This document shows, piece by piece, positions 19,736 through 34,400 of a DNA stretch of 64,000 nt. The translations under genes were made by a program, and so were the position numbers. The DNA is from Takakia lepidozioides (lineage: Eukaryota > Streptophyta > Takakiopsida > Takakiales > Takakiaceae): assembly GCA_030704615.1 (NCBI GenBank), contig CM060732.1, positions 18,908,001-18,972,000 on the forward strand. The letters run 5' to 3'. Numbering within the stretch: the stretch's first letter is position 1; the number at the start of each line of letters is the position of its first letter. The notes beneath the pieces were generated by a model. That model worked only from the letters and a program-made list of their open reading frames with translations. It was not told the DNA's origin and ran no database searches.

Positions 19736-20194
19736 TTCTATGTAACCTAGTATTGTCACCCGAATGTTCCTGCTAGAGATTGCACATATGCATTACGTTC
19801 TTATATCAATATATGAAGCGAGATGTTTGTTTTGTTTTGTTTTGTTTTATAGCGTCGTTGAGATCTCCCCAACCGCGGGGCCCAGCGCGGGTGCTTGGTG
19901 CCATTGGAAAGCCCTCAATGAGGAGGTGTGCACCGGCTTGGTCTCATGATTTTTGGACCTGCGGTGTGGAAGATGTGGAATTTCAAGTGCTTTCAACGGT
20001 CTCTGGAAATTCGGGAAAAATTAGCAAAGTGGATATATTAATATATGAAGCCTGTGACACCATAAGTTACGCTTGCTTCGGCAACGCGTCCAAATTTAAA
20101 AATATATATATATGAAGCCCCGACATGGGAGATTGCAAAAATAGCAAAGTGAGCTTTGGTGGAACAATGACATGGAGATCTCCCAAACTGTAGG

Positions 20195-20515
20195 GTCTCT
20201 GGATGCATAGGGGATTGCATACATAGGAGATTGCACTTGGGCTTAGATGACAGTGGACATTTTGGGCCTCTACACGGGAGATGCATTTGGATACATAGAA
20301 GATTTCACTTGGGCTTAGATGGGTCTTGACATAGGAGACGTACTCGGATACATAGGAAATTGCACTTGGTCTTAGATTTCATAGGCTACCCTAGATGTCG
20401 CACTTGGGCCTCGACATATGATTTGACGCTCTTGGATACATAGGGGATTGCACTTGGACTTAGCTGCTGATACTGGACACTTGGGCCAACGGCACAGGCT
20501 ACCCTAGTTATGCCA
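20195..20515. repeat. Degenerate tandem repeat around GGATACATAGG...ATTGCACTTGG
   Basis: At least four variants of the phrase GGATACATAGGxGATTGCACTTGG followed by (G/A)CTTAGAT recur at 60-130 bp spacing. Two further copies carry CATAGGCTACCCTAG or CACAGGCTACCCTAG. There is no coding signal. Confidence 0.6.
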
Positions 20516-20672
20516 AGTGTTCTCCATTTTTAAATATAGTATTGCCATGTGTATAACATATCTGTAATGACATATAATTTTTTATGGGTATACATAATAT
20601 ATACGATGATAAATTATTAAATACATATTCCAATTGAGTTCAGTGTGCGCGCAATTCAATTGAACTGCCCAT

Positions 20673-22497
20673 TAAAATGGAGCTCAAGGTGTTTTGGCCA
20701 GTTCAATGGACTTGCAACGATCACTGGTGGTGGTTGGAAAGAGACAAATTTGTGCGTAACTCCAAGCTGCAGACAACCTCAATTTGCGAGCCCGGTTTGG
20801 TTTAGATCCAAGATTGAATGGCATGGTCCTTTAGGAATTAATTGGTATGAAGATGGAATCGTTTTACATCATGTAATTGCAGACTACTTCTTTTTGCATA
20901 GACAATAAGCATTTCATAATCGATCTACTTACATTGTACTATGTACAACTCCAGTACACGTTTTCGATTCTTCAATCCTAGCTGCTTTCTTTGCAAAAAT
21001 CAACCACTTTTCAAATGGAAATAGGTATGTTTTGTCGCACTGTAAAAACCCGCACAGAAATTCCCTCCTTACCTTCTCGACAGGAGAGGAGGTACCTTAC
21101 GCGGCAAATTCGTAAGGTGACGATTTCGGGGGCCCCATGAGGGGACACGTTGGTTTTTTACGCCGGTGGAGTCAAGGGCAGCTGATCATATGAGGCCCTT
21201 CCCCTATACATCACCCACTTTGAAAACATGAGTTATGTACAGTGCATTGAATTCTGGGCGATAGAGAGTCCAGTACCTCTAGCATCTTCATCATCACTTC
21301 GGTTGCAACTTCTTCCTCTTTCCAGCGATCGAGTACTCGTCAAATATGAAGAAACTGATTCTAACTTTTCTAAGAAGATAAAAACGGCAGTGTGTGAGAT
21401 CAGGGCCTGATAGGAACCCACAAACGATGACTGCACCACCATCTCTGACACTGTTTGCAAACCCTTCTGCCCCACACGTCACCCATAGGCCTTGAGCTTA
21501 ATCCAATACTGATACAAAGAAGTCCATGGCTCTCCAAGGCCATTTGTCTCATATATTACTCAAGTTTCCTTACTGTTGACATTGCCTTTGCCAATCGCTT
21601 GTTGCGAGGTCCAAGAGGCAGGTCTCCAGCTGTGTAACATGGAGGGGATCCCTGAAAACGAAATTGTTCCTGAGAGAGAGATATCTTTAACTAAGGGTGG
21701 TTCCTCCACCTGTCTACAAGATGCTGCTATGTTGCATGCTAGTGGTGCTTCCCACAAGAATGAACAGCTGTGCTCAGTTGGCATGTATCTAAATACCGGT
21801 ACCCCTTTTAATTTCAAGCATATTGGCTTCCGCTGATTCTCTAATTGTTCCATATGGTTGGTCTAATGATGACTATCTTAGGATAGAGGTGGTAGGGATA
21901 GCTAAGGTAGGTGTACTGTAATAGCCATTGGTAGCATAGCCTCTCATGACAGTCTTCTGAGTGCAAAAGGTTTGGCATGTGGGGGTTGGGCTCTACAGCA
22001 ATCAGAGATCAAGAATGCTCAAGACACAACTACAATGAATCCTCCTGCCTAATGTTTCCTGATTCAGAGTCTAAAACATGAAGGCATGGACAACTGGAGG
22101 AAACCTTCCCTTTCCTTACCTTAAGGTAGATAGCTATTGAGAAGTGATATTGGCATGTCACTTGCATAGACATTCTCAGGTACAAACATAAAGCATCCTT
22201 ACCAAACTGATCTGTAGTTCTAATGGCAGAGAACTTCTTAAAAAAGAGGACCAGCATAAAGCTTTGCATTGGTCAGAAAAATTCTACAAAATTTATGGGA
22301 CATCAAGGAGATCATTGGATTGAAGTGAATTGCTACCCTCCGATGCACTCTGGATTCCTTCCTCTGTTTTCTTCAACAATGCCTCCCATGTGCATTAGGG
22401 GAAGGTGGAAAAGGATTCGCATGAAGACCTGCTAGGCCTGTGGCTATGGTGGTGGTCACAGGGACGACATCATCGTGGTCAAGAGAGATGCAGACAG
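20673..22497. other. Intergenic region downstream of UGGT
   Basis: No gene could be supported here. Short open frames exist at 20645-20908 and 21576-21836 (plus) and at 21233-21475 (minus), without recognisable domains. The plus-strand frame after CGAG|GTCCAAGAG at about 21607 has exon-like composition but no matching partner. The stretch next to 22497 should contain the UGGT 3' untranslated region. Confidence 0.4.
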
Positions 22498-25400
22498 TTA
22501 GAGCTCTGCAGCTGACTCTCTATCCACAGAGTTTGCAATCTCTGTTGCTTCAATGCTAATGCTTCGCCCTACTGCAACCACTCTTTCCATCATCTCTGAC
22601 CTATGTCTAAGAACGGGTGCTGCAGGCTGGGTGCCCGTGTCAAGGGGTTCTTGGACCTGTATTCTTGCGGTAAACTCACGTGCCTCCTCATCAAGTGCAG
22701 GCCACTCAGCCACAATACGTCTTGCTCCCTGCGAAAAAGGTACGAGCATGGCTCAGCGAATCGTGGGGGTGCATCAAAAGGTTCAGAATATCTAAAAGTA
22801 GTGGTCACCTAAATCACCGAAGGGATCTGAAGCAGGTTACCCGTGCCCCCCCCCCAACTGCGCGGTTTGCCAGCCAGAGAGACGTTCCTGCTACGATTCT
22901 GCCCAGAGAGTATAGCTCCGTTTACATCTGTACGGTCAACCCACTTACTCTTCAAGGAAAAACTTAGGGGAGACTAAGCCATTGAGAGGGAAATTCAGTG
23001 TTTCAACAAAACTGGAAGGAAGGGTCACAAGGAGACAGACATAACGATAATCAGATACTCACCTCCAGCTTTGGTTCTTTGGTCATGGGGTTGTTGCAGA
23101 GGTCAATAGTCTTGGCCTGGGCCTTGGTGGCATTCCCACACCAAGATTCACACCATAGCCACTGCTGCGGCAGCGAAAAAATTGGCACGGTGTGCTGAGC
23201 ATAGTTTGGGAGATCCTGCATGGACGATGTCCCTAGACTGTGAATAGACTGCATAGAAGTATTGAAACAACGGTTATCATTTCCAACATGCTGCATGGTC
23301 AGCTGTTGATTCAATCTACTTTGGGCAGCCACCAACAAGATAGATGTCATGGTCCTGGAAGATAGGACAATCCTTGAACAAATACTTGCCAATGACATGC
23401 TTTAGCCAAGATCTCACTCAGGGGGTGTCACTTGAGATTCATCCAGACAGGGGGAAGGAAGAACAGGTACAGCGAGAACGCTATTACGCTTTGAGACAAT
23501 CTTAAGCATGGCCTGTAGAACAGGCATGGTAACAAGGCAAGTAACATGTACAAAAGATCCAAAAGTATTGGGATACAAAATCTGAAATGACCTGATCCAG
23601 ATTGGAAAGGCTGTTGGGATCTTTGCTAAGACTTTCATAGAATACTCGCAAATTGTCTCCACCTGCTGATTGTCGAAGCTTAGCAAGGTCCACCACATAA
23701 AGTGCACTGTCCAAGCAGAGGTAGAATCCACACTATAATCAATATCATCAAATCACTGCTCCAATTTGCAATATCACAGGTTTCTGAATAGAATGTCAAC
23801 CAGCTGCTTCAACTGGTCACCAAAATTTTGTGCAGACGAATTTCAGCAGCACTTCAAACTACTCCAACCAGATTCCTTTTCATCATCCGCTTTTTCACAA
23901 AGCAAGAAATCAAGGAGGTGAAGAAATTGTCAAATAAAGTAAGGCTCAGGCATTTTGGTGATGCAAAAATATAGTTCTCAGTGGCTTGAAACCGGAAGGC
24001 TTCCTAGTCCCTATCCTCTGACAGGCCCAAGAGTGTGCTACACAGACATATATCAACAATACAACCACTGGAGTAAGTGAGCATGGGTTCTGTACCATCC
24101 ATTCCCTACATCTACTCCATTGCTAGAGTCACAAGGCACTTCAAAAGGAGACTGTAGAACAAAACACTTCCATTGATTGTCAATCGACACACCTGATGTG
24201 GTAGGGCTTCCCCCTTAGATGGTCCTTCCAAAAGCCCTAAATATCCATCCCTCCCAAAAGACATCATCTCAATCAGGCTTTCTGAAAAAAGAATGCAATG
24301 TAAAGACTAGCTGGTCATCCAACCCATTGCCCATGGATCACAATCTCAGTATATTGTTATCTTTCAGTCTGAATGTTTGAATATCTGAATGTTTCCTGGT
24401 TGCTTGCTTGGATCAGTCACTTGGCGCGCCAAGTGGTAAGTCAAGTTCCAGGTAGAGGTTCAACTACCCTGTCTCCTAGAAGGGCAGGCAAACAGATTGT
24501 CACGCTCTACTGATGACTAGTGTAAGTAGAGTATACCTGGCTCCAAAAGCGGTAACCATCCATGTCTTTATTGTTGTCACAGAAAGGCGTGTAGGCAAGG
24601 GGTCGTCCTCTAATGTCCATGTCATAGAGCTCCCCCATATCCGTTCGAACTATTTGATCAGCATCGACAAATATCACCTGAATACACCAACGTAGAGTAG
24701 ACAAACATTGCAATTGGCTCCCATCACAATTCAGGTGATACTGTGACCTTTACTGTTGGACTCCTGGACTTTCCAGGATATATTCTCAATGAGAGCAAAA
24801 CATAGAAAGAGCATTTAGTCTGGAACAACATTTAATTTGGAATCTGTGGCCTCTTGTGTTGATGTGGCTGTCATAGGTCTACAGATCAACGATACTGCCT
24901 GCTCACATTAGTGAAGATGCTTTGAGGCAATTACTGACTCATTAGGGTTACAGATGTATTCCTCAATCTTTAGCCTAGGGCAAGTTAAGCTTGAAGTGAA
25001 AAAATAACCAGAGTTATGACGCGAACTACAACAAACCATCTTCTGAAGGACAACAGACACAAAGGTCATACAAAATTCAGCTCACCTTTTTAAGAGAGAG
25101 GGGAAAAAGGACATCCAGGAACAAAATTTTGTAAGCCCAAATTATTCGCTGCTTCTCTGTTTGCTTGTGCAGCCATGAGGGCCATTTGTAGGTCACCAGA
25201 TCATATTCAAACCCATACTCAAGAGCCATGTGGGGTATGAGAACCTGTAGGCCCTCCCCCATCCCATCTCCATGAGCTACAATCCTAACAATCCCTACTA
25301 ACATCCCTCATACATTCCTACAGAAATCGCAAAGCACACCTAGACCTCAATGTGAGGTATCATTCTGGGCTAATCGAAAGTTGGCATGTGAGTAGCAATT

Positions 25401-28400
25401 GCCATCAATATTTTTACTGGCAAACGTAAGGTGGAGGAGGTGTCCCAAACTTGGCAGGTCAGGCAAGATCCCATGTAAAGGCTATGTGACACAGCACTTC
25501 CCCCTGCATATTGGGCATCATGCCTCAAGAAAAAAGGGGGTCCCTGAGTCCAATGAGGACAGCACACCACTTAAATCACACCTATCTCGACATCAATAGG
25601 GTAGAGAACATGATCCAGGTTTTTGAAAGCATTCAACACCAGCCATCTCCCAAACAGATTCAGCACTCAATCACTGTGATATTCCAAGTGCAGCAGCAGA
25701 AAGGGTACCTTGAACTGTGGGGAAAGGTAGTTCTTTATGAACCAAAACTTGACAGGGCGCAGTGTGTTTTTAAGCACACTAAGCATCATAATCTTCAGAA
25801 ACCGCTCATATCTGTCAGAACATAATACTGTGTCAGCATTCCAGATATGGACTGCTAAGGTTTCTGTGCCAGCCAAAAACTGGATTGGCTGAAGATGACC
25901 ATACACTGCAAAAACCTTACTTGTAGGTCTAAAGTGTACAACACTTCTCATGTAATTGTAAAGCTGAAATGCTGACATTAATGACATTCAGTTCCAGATG
26001 CTAAAAAAATTGCTGAAACAGATGATCACCAAAACGAGGCTACAGGTCTGAGAGCAACATACAGATGTCCAGAAGCTATGGAAAAAATGTTAATAGCCTC
26101 CCCTTGCCTGACTGTCTTCCTTCCATCCCCCAGCATCTGCCAGGACACTGATTTGTCACTAGACCAGTTCCACTGCCAGCTTGTTCCACAATCCCATAAA
26201 ACTAGTAGAGCAATTCCTACAATACATCCTGCATCTGCCTGTAAATCATACAAGTAAGGTCTTGGGACAAGGTCTGGTCATGGTCAACTGCCCAAAGAGG
26301 GAAAAGAATACGGGTGGGAGAGGGAGTCGCGTGCATGCTACCATACCAAATCATTTCTTTGATCTGATGACTTACTCCCACTTCCCAGTAAATCGGTAGC
26401 CCATCGTAAGAACCCTTTACTCTCGCGCTTTGTTTTAGGCTGCACAGTAGAAAACCAAGACGAAGATTTCCCAAGGCTTCATTGCAGCTTTACAGACATT
26501 GTGAGCAACTGGAAAGGCATACAATGCTGGCATGATGAATTTGCAATGATAATGATCCTTGATGATGAAAGCGTAATAATGCAGTTGGTAGAAGAAGACT
26601 CCCTACAATAGGATGTGCATCAACAGGAAAAATCTTCATTTTTAGAGTTATCGCCAGGAAAGTCCAGCTACTATGGAGGGAATTAAATGAGTGATCTGCT
26701 GGAAAATTATAAAACAGAAGTTATGAGGCTAAAGGAAGCTTTAACAAGTTAGAGTTTCAAAGAACAGGTGAGACAAAACCTTCCAACCTATATTTCTTTG
26801 TTTTCTAAAACGCAACAATGAAGTTCTCAAATGTGTCAAGTTTGGGAGCCATCACAGGTTTCCTCAAGTGGCAATTCAATATATGTGTGAAAGCAAATTT
26901 CTTATCAGGTGGCATTTTGACAGGGCCCTGCAGACCATGGGGAGCCCCAAGACAGATAGCCTTGACATGGAGTTAAGAAGAATCAATCCAATAGATACAT
27001 GCAAGTACCTCGAGAAATTCATCATCCAGTTCACCACCATCCATATCCAATATTTTCTCACCCTCCTTCCCCTTCCGCTTCACCACCTCCATCCGTACAG
27101 GTTGCCCTCGCAAATCACTAATGATGATCTCCCGTGTAAGAGGCCCTTTCTCAGATCCCTCACCAAGTCCACCCAGTGTATAAAGCTCCGTGGACAGCCC
27201 TGGTGCTAGAGCAAGTGTCCAGACCCCAGGAGCTGCCTTGAGCTGCCAGTAACCCAAGTTGGCCATCACTATTGTATCCACCATATGAGCGTGCCTTTTT
27301 GTTCCCAGCAGTAGCTGAAGCCCTCGAGGAGGCTCATTGTTGTCTCGTTCAAAGCAGTGCCCTGGAAATGAAAGAATATGTGATCAACTTCTGCATCTTA
27401 TAAATATGTGTAAGTGGGATGGAGCGGAAAGAATAGAATATGATATAGACACTCACCTGTAAGCACCAAAGCTTCCAACTCATAGATAGCATGCATTGTC
27501 CTTGCATTCTCCAGTTTCTCCAGCACAATGTTGTCCAAATCATGCCTACATATGTCACACAACATTCAAACAAGATTCACCTGACTGGAGTAAATATTTC
27601 CCATTTCAGCACAACAATACAGCTATTCCTAGAGAGAACATCCTTCTGAAAAAGTAGGACAACCTCAAGAGCACAAGTACTTGCATGGTCATAACAACGA
27701 TGCAGCGTCCTATGTGCTTCCACAGAGGACTAATCACAGAAGTGCCCATAAAATCTTCGAACCTTCCCACATGTATCTACCTACTAGAGTAGGGACTCAC
27801 AAAGCTACGACAGGTTCAACAAGCCATGGTTCTGGGACATCAAGGTTCATGGTGAGTGTGCGGGTTGGGGGCATGTTGGAAAATAGTGCAAGCGGTCCCA
27901 AAGTTAAGGTGCCGTCTGCTGTGTAAGCATCCTGCACGCAACTTGTACAAGTATTTTAGAACAGCCAAAAATTTAAAACGATGCTCCTTCTGTAAGTACA
28001 CCTCCAAAGCTCCTGCCTACCCAATTTGGCATCTACTCTATTCCCCTCTTCGGCACAAAGCACATGGATTTGTCGTGTCTCTACTACATTTAATGATGAG
28101 TTAGTCAAAGCAACCTCTAAGCTGACTTGAGTTGTGCTGCTAGACCATGCACACATTAAAGTAACACATTGTAAGTTGCCCTTCACTTCTAGCTGCAGAG
28201 AAAATATTGTCATACAATGCAGACTGGTAATCCCGCACCATGTACTCCATTGGCTCAAGAAAGAAGGAATGTTAGTACCTTTGTGGGCATTACATATCTG
28301 TAGAAATTCTTCAGAGGTAGATCAGCCAGTGAGTTCTGCATGCCAAGCCAGGCAATGTAAATGTAAGATTGATGTAGGTGTCATCAATATTTTGAATTCT

Positions 28401-31400
28401 GTCATCATAAACAATGTCTGCAGTTAGAAGGAGAGTTCTTTCTTTCTGAAAAAAGGAGAGGGGACTTGCCATGGGGTTGAAAAGAATGCGCATGCTCGGC
28501 TGTAACCAATCCTGGAGCAGCAAGAGCAGAGGCGTGAGCTTCTGGCCTATGGCACTCAATGGATCAATGACAGCATCCACATGGATGGGAGACTCGTCCA
28601 CCTGTTGGATAATTGCACTTTTCAAAACAATGTAACACACCACACCAGTGTGCAATTAGACACATGAAAGTTTGACTGGGAGCAGTGGTTTTAACTTTAT
28701 AAACAAATAGATTATAGCATATTATTATATTGAGTACGTAAAGAAAAGAAACTTTAAAGATGTCACTTAGAAGTGATCATTCATAGTGTCAGAACGCAAG
28801 CAGTTGAATAGATTGCTTCATGTAATTTAGTTAAAGAAAGACAGAAGAAAACCTCATGATGTCCACAAAGAGAGAAAAAAGGCAAGCTAGAAAAAAGGAA
28901 CTATCTGTCATTCATAGGAAGCCCAAAGAGAGTCTGCAGTACAGAAAGAGACATCATTCAACATATCTAAATTTAAAGGCCATAAGTTTAGCACCAAGAA
29001 TAGAAAACAATTTGGGAACACCTGGTGCATGTAAATGTGGTTGCCAATGGAGCCGACCTACCTATGGCCAGCTCTCAACAAGTCAAAACGAACAGTCTCG
29101 CTGCCTCTGGAGCGGACAGCCATGGAAGATGATACAGCCATGATCACCGTACTGAGAAACTCACTGTGTACAGGCAACCCCAACGTCGACCATTACTCTT
29201 AGAAAACTTATAAAGTAATTGTTGGGCACAGAAAGGAGCAACGGCTTCCATGTCTGGGGGCCACTTAGGACAGCAAGTTATTACTGCTTTTACATAGTTT
29301 CTCAACTCATTTCCTGATACAGGCCAACATGTTCTGTACATAAGGTCTTGCCTACTTTGTACCAACATTGGTCATTTGTCCATTTGTCCTGGTAAGGTTG
29401 TTAATCCTCCCTGGGCACAATTTTTTTAAGGATCAACTCTACTCACTTATCTTATTATCAACTTAAAAGTGCACAACCAAACAAGCTATCACAACTCTAA
29501 ATGCAGTACCCTAACTGATGTGAGCAAACACCCCAAAGGCAAGCGAAATGCACCTAGTCAGCTCGTCAGGCTCCATGACCCCCCAATCAACTCCTCCAAT
29601 GACTGCCTCGACCCGCTTGATGCGCTTTTCGTACTCCACTCTCTCCAAGAGCAAAAAGTCTTCTGCAACAAAGTAGCTTCCTGGTTCTTGAACGAGTACC
29701 TGAAGCATCGAGTCAACTACTTGCCTCAGGTACAGGCTAAGCAATGGCTAGCATTGCCACTTTCCCATCCAACACAATTGATATCAAAGATCCCCCTTTC
29801 AAAAGGAGGGCAAGGATTATAAGAAGATTTTTTTGTTATGTCTGTAAGAGAGGAGACAGAATAAAGTGAATTCTTATTTGGATTGCTCTCTTTTTCTTTC
29901 CTTTTTTCGGGAAAGGGAGAACACCCAAGATCCAACAAAACCTTCATACACAACCTTTGGCAAGCCAACCAGGGGCCAAAGAGACATACCAAGCACAGAC
30001 CAGGGGATGGTGGCAGGTAAACAACCTTAAAAGAATAGGCAGCCCCAACTGAAAGAGGAGGAAATAGCCACTTAGCCCAAGCCAAGCCCACTCTCTCACT
30101 CTTCCCAGCCCCATCTCATTTTCCAGGAACTTTCTTCGAGAATGGTCTTCTATGAAGCTTACCCGTCCATTTGTGATGACAGCATCTGAGCCTGGCCTGA
30201 GACCACAGATATGTGACAGGAACTTGCCCTCCTGCGATATAGTGACACCATAGTAAGAGACTACCACTGACCTTGCTTTATCATTCACAGTTCGTGAGTC
30301 CCCTACCCATCCCCCCATCTCGCTCTCGTCTGTAGTTTCTCTATAACAGTGCCTCAAATGATACATCATAGCCAATGTTGGCAGGGAGCAGTCAATAAGA
30401 GAGAAGAAAGGAAGATATTTATCTTCTCTGCGAGGATGTAGTAAAGACACGGTGCCTTGTAAGAGATTGAATGATATAAGGCCCCTCTGATGCCTGGGAC
30501 AGCCAGGGCTTCAAGGCTAGAGTCACTGGACTGATTGACTTTACAGGAATTTCAACTCCATCAGTGGTTGTCACCCCACCATGTGCTCTGGGAATAAGTT
30601 TGTAGGTGGTGAATTCCACCTCACGAATATCATCAAGAGCGACGAGCTGTGATGAAGGAGTAGCAATGGCATGCTCTATGCTGGAAGCCTTCAATCCCAT
30701 TTCATCAGCTAGCTTCAAGACTATTGGTATAGTTTGTTCCTCAGTAACGGTCCCTGATGGACTGTCCATCAACTCCTTCAAAGCCAGCAACCTCTGCAAG
30801 AAGGGCACAACCTTTGCCCGCCGACTGTCCTTCAAGTCAGACCCCTATCCATTTCCCCAGAGCAAAAACCTCTACTTTGCGTCTAGCTGAAGATGAACTC
30901 AAAAACACCCCTCCATATACACTCTCCCTAAGGACTTCCAAGCAAGGATATAAAAACTAGAGTTTAAGAATTAAGTGCACAAAGAATATAGTGAAGACTA
31001 GGCTAGAAGTGTTGGTAAGAATCAAACCTGGGCGTGTTGGCAACCGCCAGCACAATCCTAGTCAACAATGAAGGCTGGCTGCCTCGGCTGCTCTTGACAT
31101 TGTGCAGGATCCCTACTCTCCCCTTCTTGGAGCCATCCATCTGAAAATCATAAAAATAGGAGAACACAAACGATGTTGGAATCTGGCTTTGAATACGAAA
31201 AATAAAAATAAAACCCACAAGCATGGTCAAGAAATATGGAGAATCCAAACTAACCAATTTTTCCTTTTGAGAACTGCCTTTTGAATGCATCTACTCGCCG
31301 TGTACTGCCTAATAAAACCAATTGTGGACCCTATTTCCCAGAACCAAACATATGATTCAGAGTAGATGTGCCAAACTGTATGTGAAAAGTTTGTTGCCAG

Positions 31401-34400
31401 AGAAACCTCTCACCACCTAATGTGCCTGAATTTGTGCTCTATATCAGTGATGGTTGAATTATAGTTGCTCTCATTACACCTCTTGTGACATCTAATGTCA
31501 TTGGTTGAACTTGAACAAAACACATAGATGTGCGCCTCAGTGCACTTACAAGGTAACGGACAGCCTGCTGGAGAAGCCGGACCCCAGAGCTGCGAGAGAG
31601 GTCCAGAGCCAGCCAGTGTGTCACAGGTTTCAATTCATCTTCAGCTGCAACACATGGGGGATCAACACTCATGTTAGTCTGCAAGTTCGTATAGAAGTAT
31701 TAATGCAATATAGGTTACAGAATCACACAAGGACCACATGACGAGAAAAATAAAATAAAATAAAAGTTAGAAATGAAAGAAACTTCATAACTTCCACGGG
31801 GGAGCCCAAGAGAGAAAGAAGAAAGAGAAAGAAGAATGTCTAATGTCTGCAGGAGGCCTATAAGGCTCAAGGGACACCAGAAGAACCACACAGAACTACA
31901 GAAAACAGAAAGTAGACCACATAAACCCAACAGTAGCTCAAGCTCAAGCATGGTACACAGGCAGACTGCCTTGCGCATATATTTCAATGTTTTGTTTCTA
32001 ATTATCTAGTAATATGGGCAATGATAATACGCTACTAAGCACTTTCGATCCTCATAGCTAAATGGACACAAAGTGGAAGAGATGTACTCATAAGACTTTC
32101 TTTGCCGTAGCCTTGTAGACCCCGTGCCAAGTTTGGACGGAAACATAGGGAATAGGCAGTACCTTTGTGAGGGACTCACGCCAGTAGTGTGACTTAACTT
32201 GATATAAACAATTAGTTCAGGCTTTCCAAGTATTCTATAGAAAGCCATTCACACAAACATCAACCTACTGTGTGTGAGCAGCCCAAAAGTTAGACCCCCA
32301 AGAGGGCCAGGGCTTTAGGCTCAGCCTCGAGATTTTGAAGCAAAGTGGAGGAGACAGGAAGAAAGAAATATATTTTACATTGTCTACAGGGGGCCCTAAG
32401 GGCCATTAGAGAGGGATGGCCCTGGCAGCTGTGAACCCAGCACAAAGCAGCTCCTAACCCAAGACATGAGATTAGAAGGCTTTTGATCTACACTGCTAGC
32501 TACAGTGGCCTGTCTAGTTCAATATGCTGTATGGTGCTTATGAAAACTCCTTGACTTCCAAAGGCATAGCCCATTTTTTTGCCTCTTCTGTTTTGGTTGT
32601 GGTGCCTTTCCTTTCATTACTCTTCTTGGCTTTGCTGAGTTGTTTCATGAAGAAGTTTATCCTGGGATCTTGCCACTTTCTTTCTTTGACTCTTCTTCTC
32701 TTTTTCCTTCAATCCTTCTGTTTTAAGAAGAATATAGAAAAGAAAGACAAAGCAAGACAGAGACTTTATACATCCACAGGGGCCCCTGCTGTGAGGGCCC
32801 GTCCTACAAAGTGGAAAAAGACAGAAACCCTCATGGCTCATGCAGCTAAGCTGCCAGACACTTCGAGTACTAAAAAGCTCAAGGCCTCTGACAAAGACTG
32901 GGAGCCTCTAAAGAGATAGTAGTAAAGCAAGAAAGGGAAAAAAGGCTACGAAGGAGGGAAGCAGTTTTTGCAGTTTGAAGGGGGGGTTGGACAACGTACT
33001 TCCAGGACAGTGCAGATACTGGAGCCTTGACAGCACTCCATGATTCTCAGCTATGGGAAAAGCTAGGTCTATAAATTTGCGGCCCTCCTTTGCAGGTGCT
33101 ACAATCTGCAAAGACAGAGTGTGGTTATCAAATCTGAACAAAGAAAGTCTCTGTTCTTGCCTCAAATTCCGAAGCTTTTCTCCCTTTCATATTTGATTCT
33201 CACATTCTTCTCCTCCTTCCTTCCCTCTCTACCTACCAACCCCTCCAAGACGAGCCATCATAAAATGCAAGACTTGCAATCTGAAAACTCGTTGACCAAT
33301 ACTTACACATGCATTGAAACATCAACTATCTATTGATTGTTGCAGAAATTCCATCCCTAGAGAAAAATTCGATTCCAGTGTCATAGAGCCATTCTTACTC
33401 TGCGATGAAGAAAAAAAGGACTGGAAGTAGTATCTTTTTGTGTAATGACAATCATCAGGACTTGCCTAACCTGGTGTCACCATTCAACTTCAAGAAAGCT
33501 AATAGGAACTTCATTGACACCTGGGGATTGTAGCGTGGCTGGCCATTTTCAGAGAGGAATTTATCCAGGACATCAGTACGCTGGTTAATGGTGCCATAGT
33601 AGACAGCCTCTTGTAGCCTTGGGAGCTCCTCATTCATTGCAGGGATGGCAGCTTTGAGGACCTGAGATTATAACCAGCAAATAGTGAGCTAGAAGACGTA
33701 TGAATGGAATATGCATGGTTGGGGTAATTTGCTGTGGTGTCTTGCTTTGTCTGGAGATGGAAGCAAGGGTAACTAGCTTATCCTGAATTGCAGCATTGAC
33801 ATATCCAACAAAAATGAAGCACAGATTTATCTTTGGAGAATGCTTTTCAAGGTAATAGGAACTTCGCAGATATATGACATTTGACCAGCCTTACACTGGA
33901 TTAAATACTCCAGAACCCCAATCCCATGTATGAAGGAAAGCAAAGAAACAGACGCTGACTGAAGATGTCTAAAATGCAAACACAGCCACCATACAAAACC
34001 AGATGGAACAAGAAATAAAACAGGTTAAGAATTCAGCATCAGAGAAGATCTAAGTAGGAGCTTCCTGCAAGGTTTACAAGGTACTCCACCTGGCTGGGCC
34101 CATAGATGTGGCCATTCATCACCAGAGAGGGATGCATCTGGGACAGGCCAAGCTTGTAAGCGAATTGTGTGCTTTCCACTGCCTCCTTTCTGAGTTCATT
34201 GCCAGTCTCCACTTCTTGTAACACCGACATTACATTCCTGTTGACTTCCTCTGTCGATTTCCCCTTTGATCTGGTTATTAAAAACAAAATCGATCTGTTA
34301 AGCTGGTGTGTCTGCCACACAAAGTGGTGCTTATTGAGTTGCACTGCTATGGAGTCAATTTTTAACTTTCAGTGCCTGGACTCCAAAGTGGACTTTGTCG

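Larger units (their letters stand above)
16285..20672. mobile_element. Putative DNA transposon bounded by about 115-bp inverted repeats
   Basis: The left end (16285-16400) and the right end (20535-20672) are inverted copies. The outer AGTTCAATTGAATTGCGCGCA occurs in both, and the match continues inward through AT-rich sequence (AATATATACGAT, ACATATAATT, GTATCTGTAAC-like) with moderate divergence. The left arm also contains its own palindrome (CAATTGAATTGCG...CGATTCAATTG). No transposase is recognised between the arms, so this would be a non-autonomous or eroded element, possibly with later insertions. I saw no convincing target-site duplication. Alternatively, two copies of a short repeat may lie in opposite orientation by chance. 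Confidence 0.45.

Noticed and set aside
16285-20672. CRISPR array or prokaryotic operon structure
   Set aside because: The repeats are irregular in spacing and inverted, and the surrounding genes have introns; nothing suggests a prokaryotic sequence.
20645-20908. 87-codon plus-strand frame starting within the right inverted repeat
   Set aside because: No domain, no splice context and the start lies in the terminal repeat; coding not supported.
26217-26474. An additional UGGT exon between exons 28 and 29
   Set aside because: Exon 28 ends and exon 29 begins in phase 0 and the protein reads across well; the open frame in between shows no family similarity.
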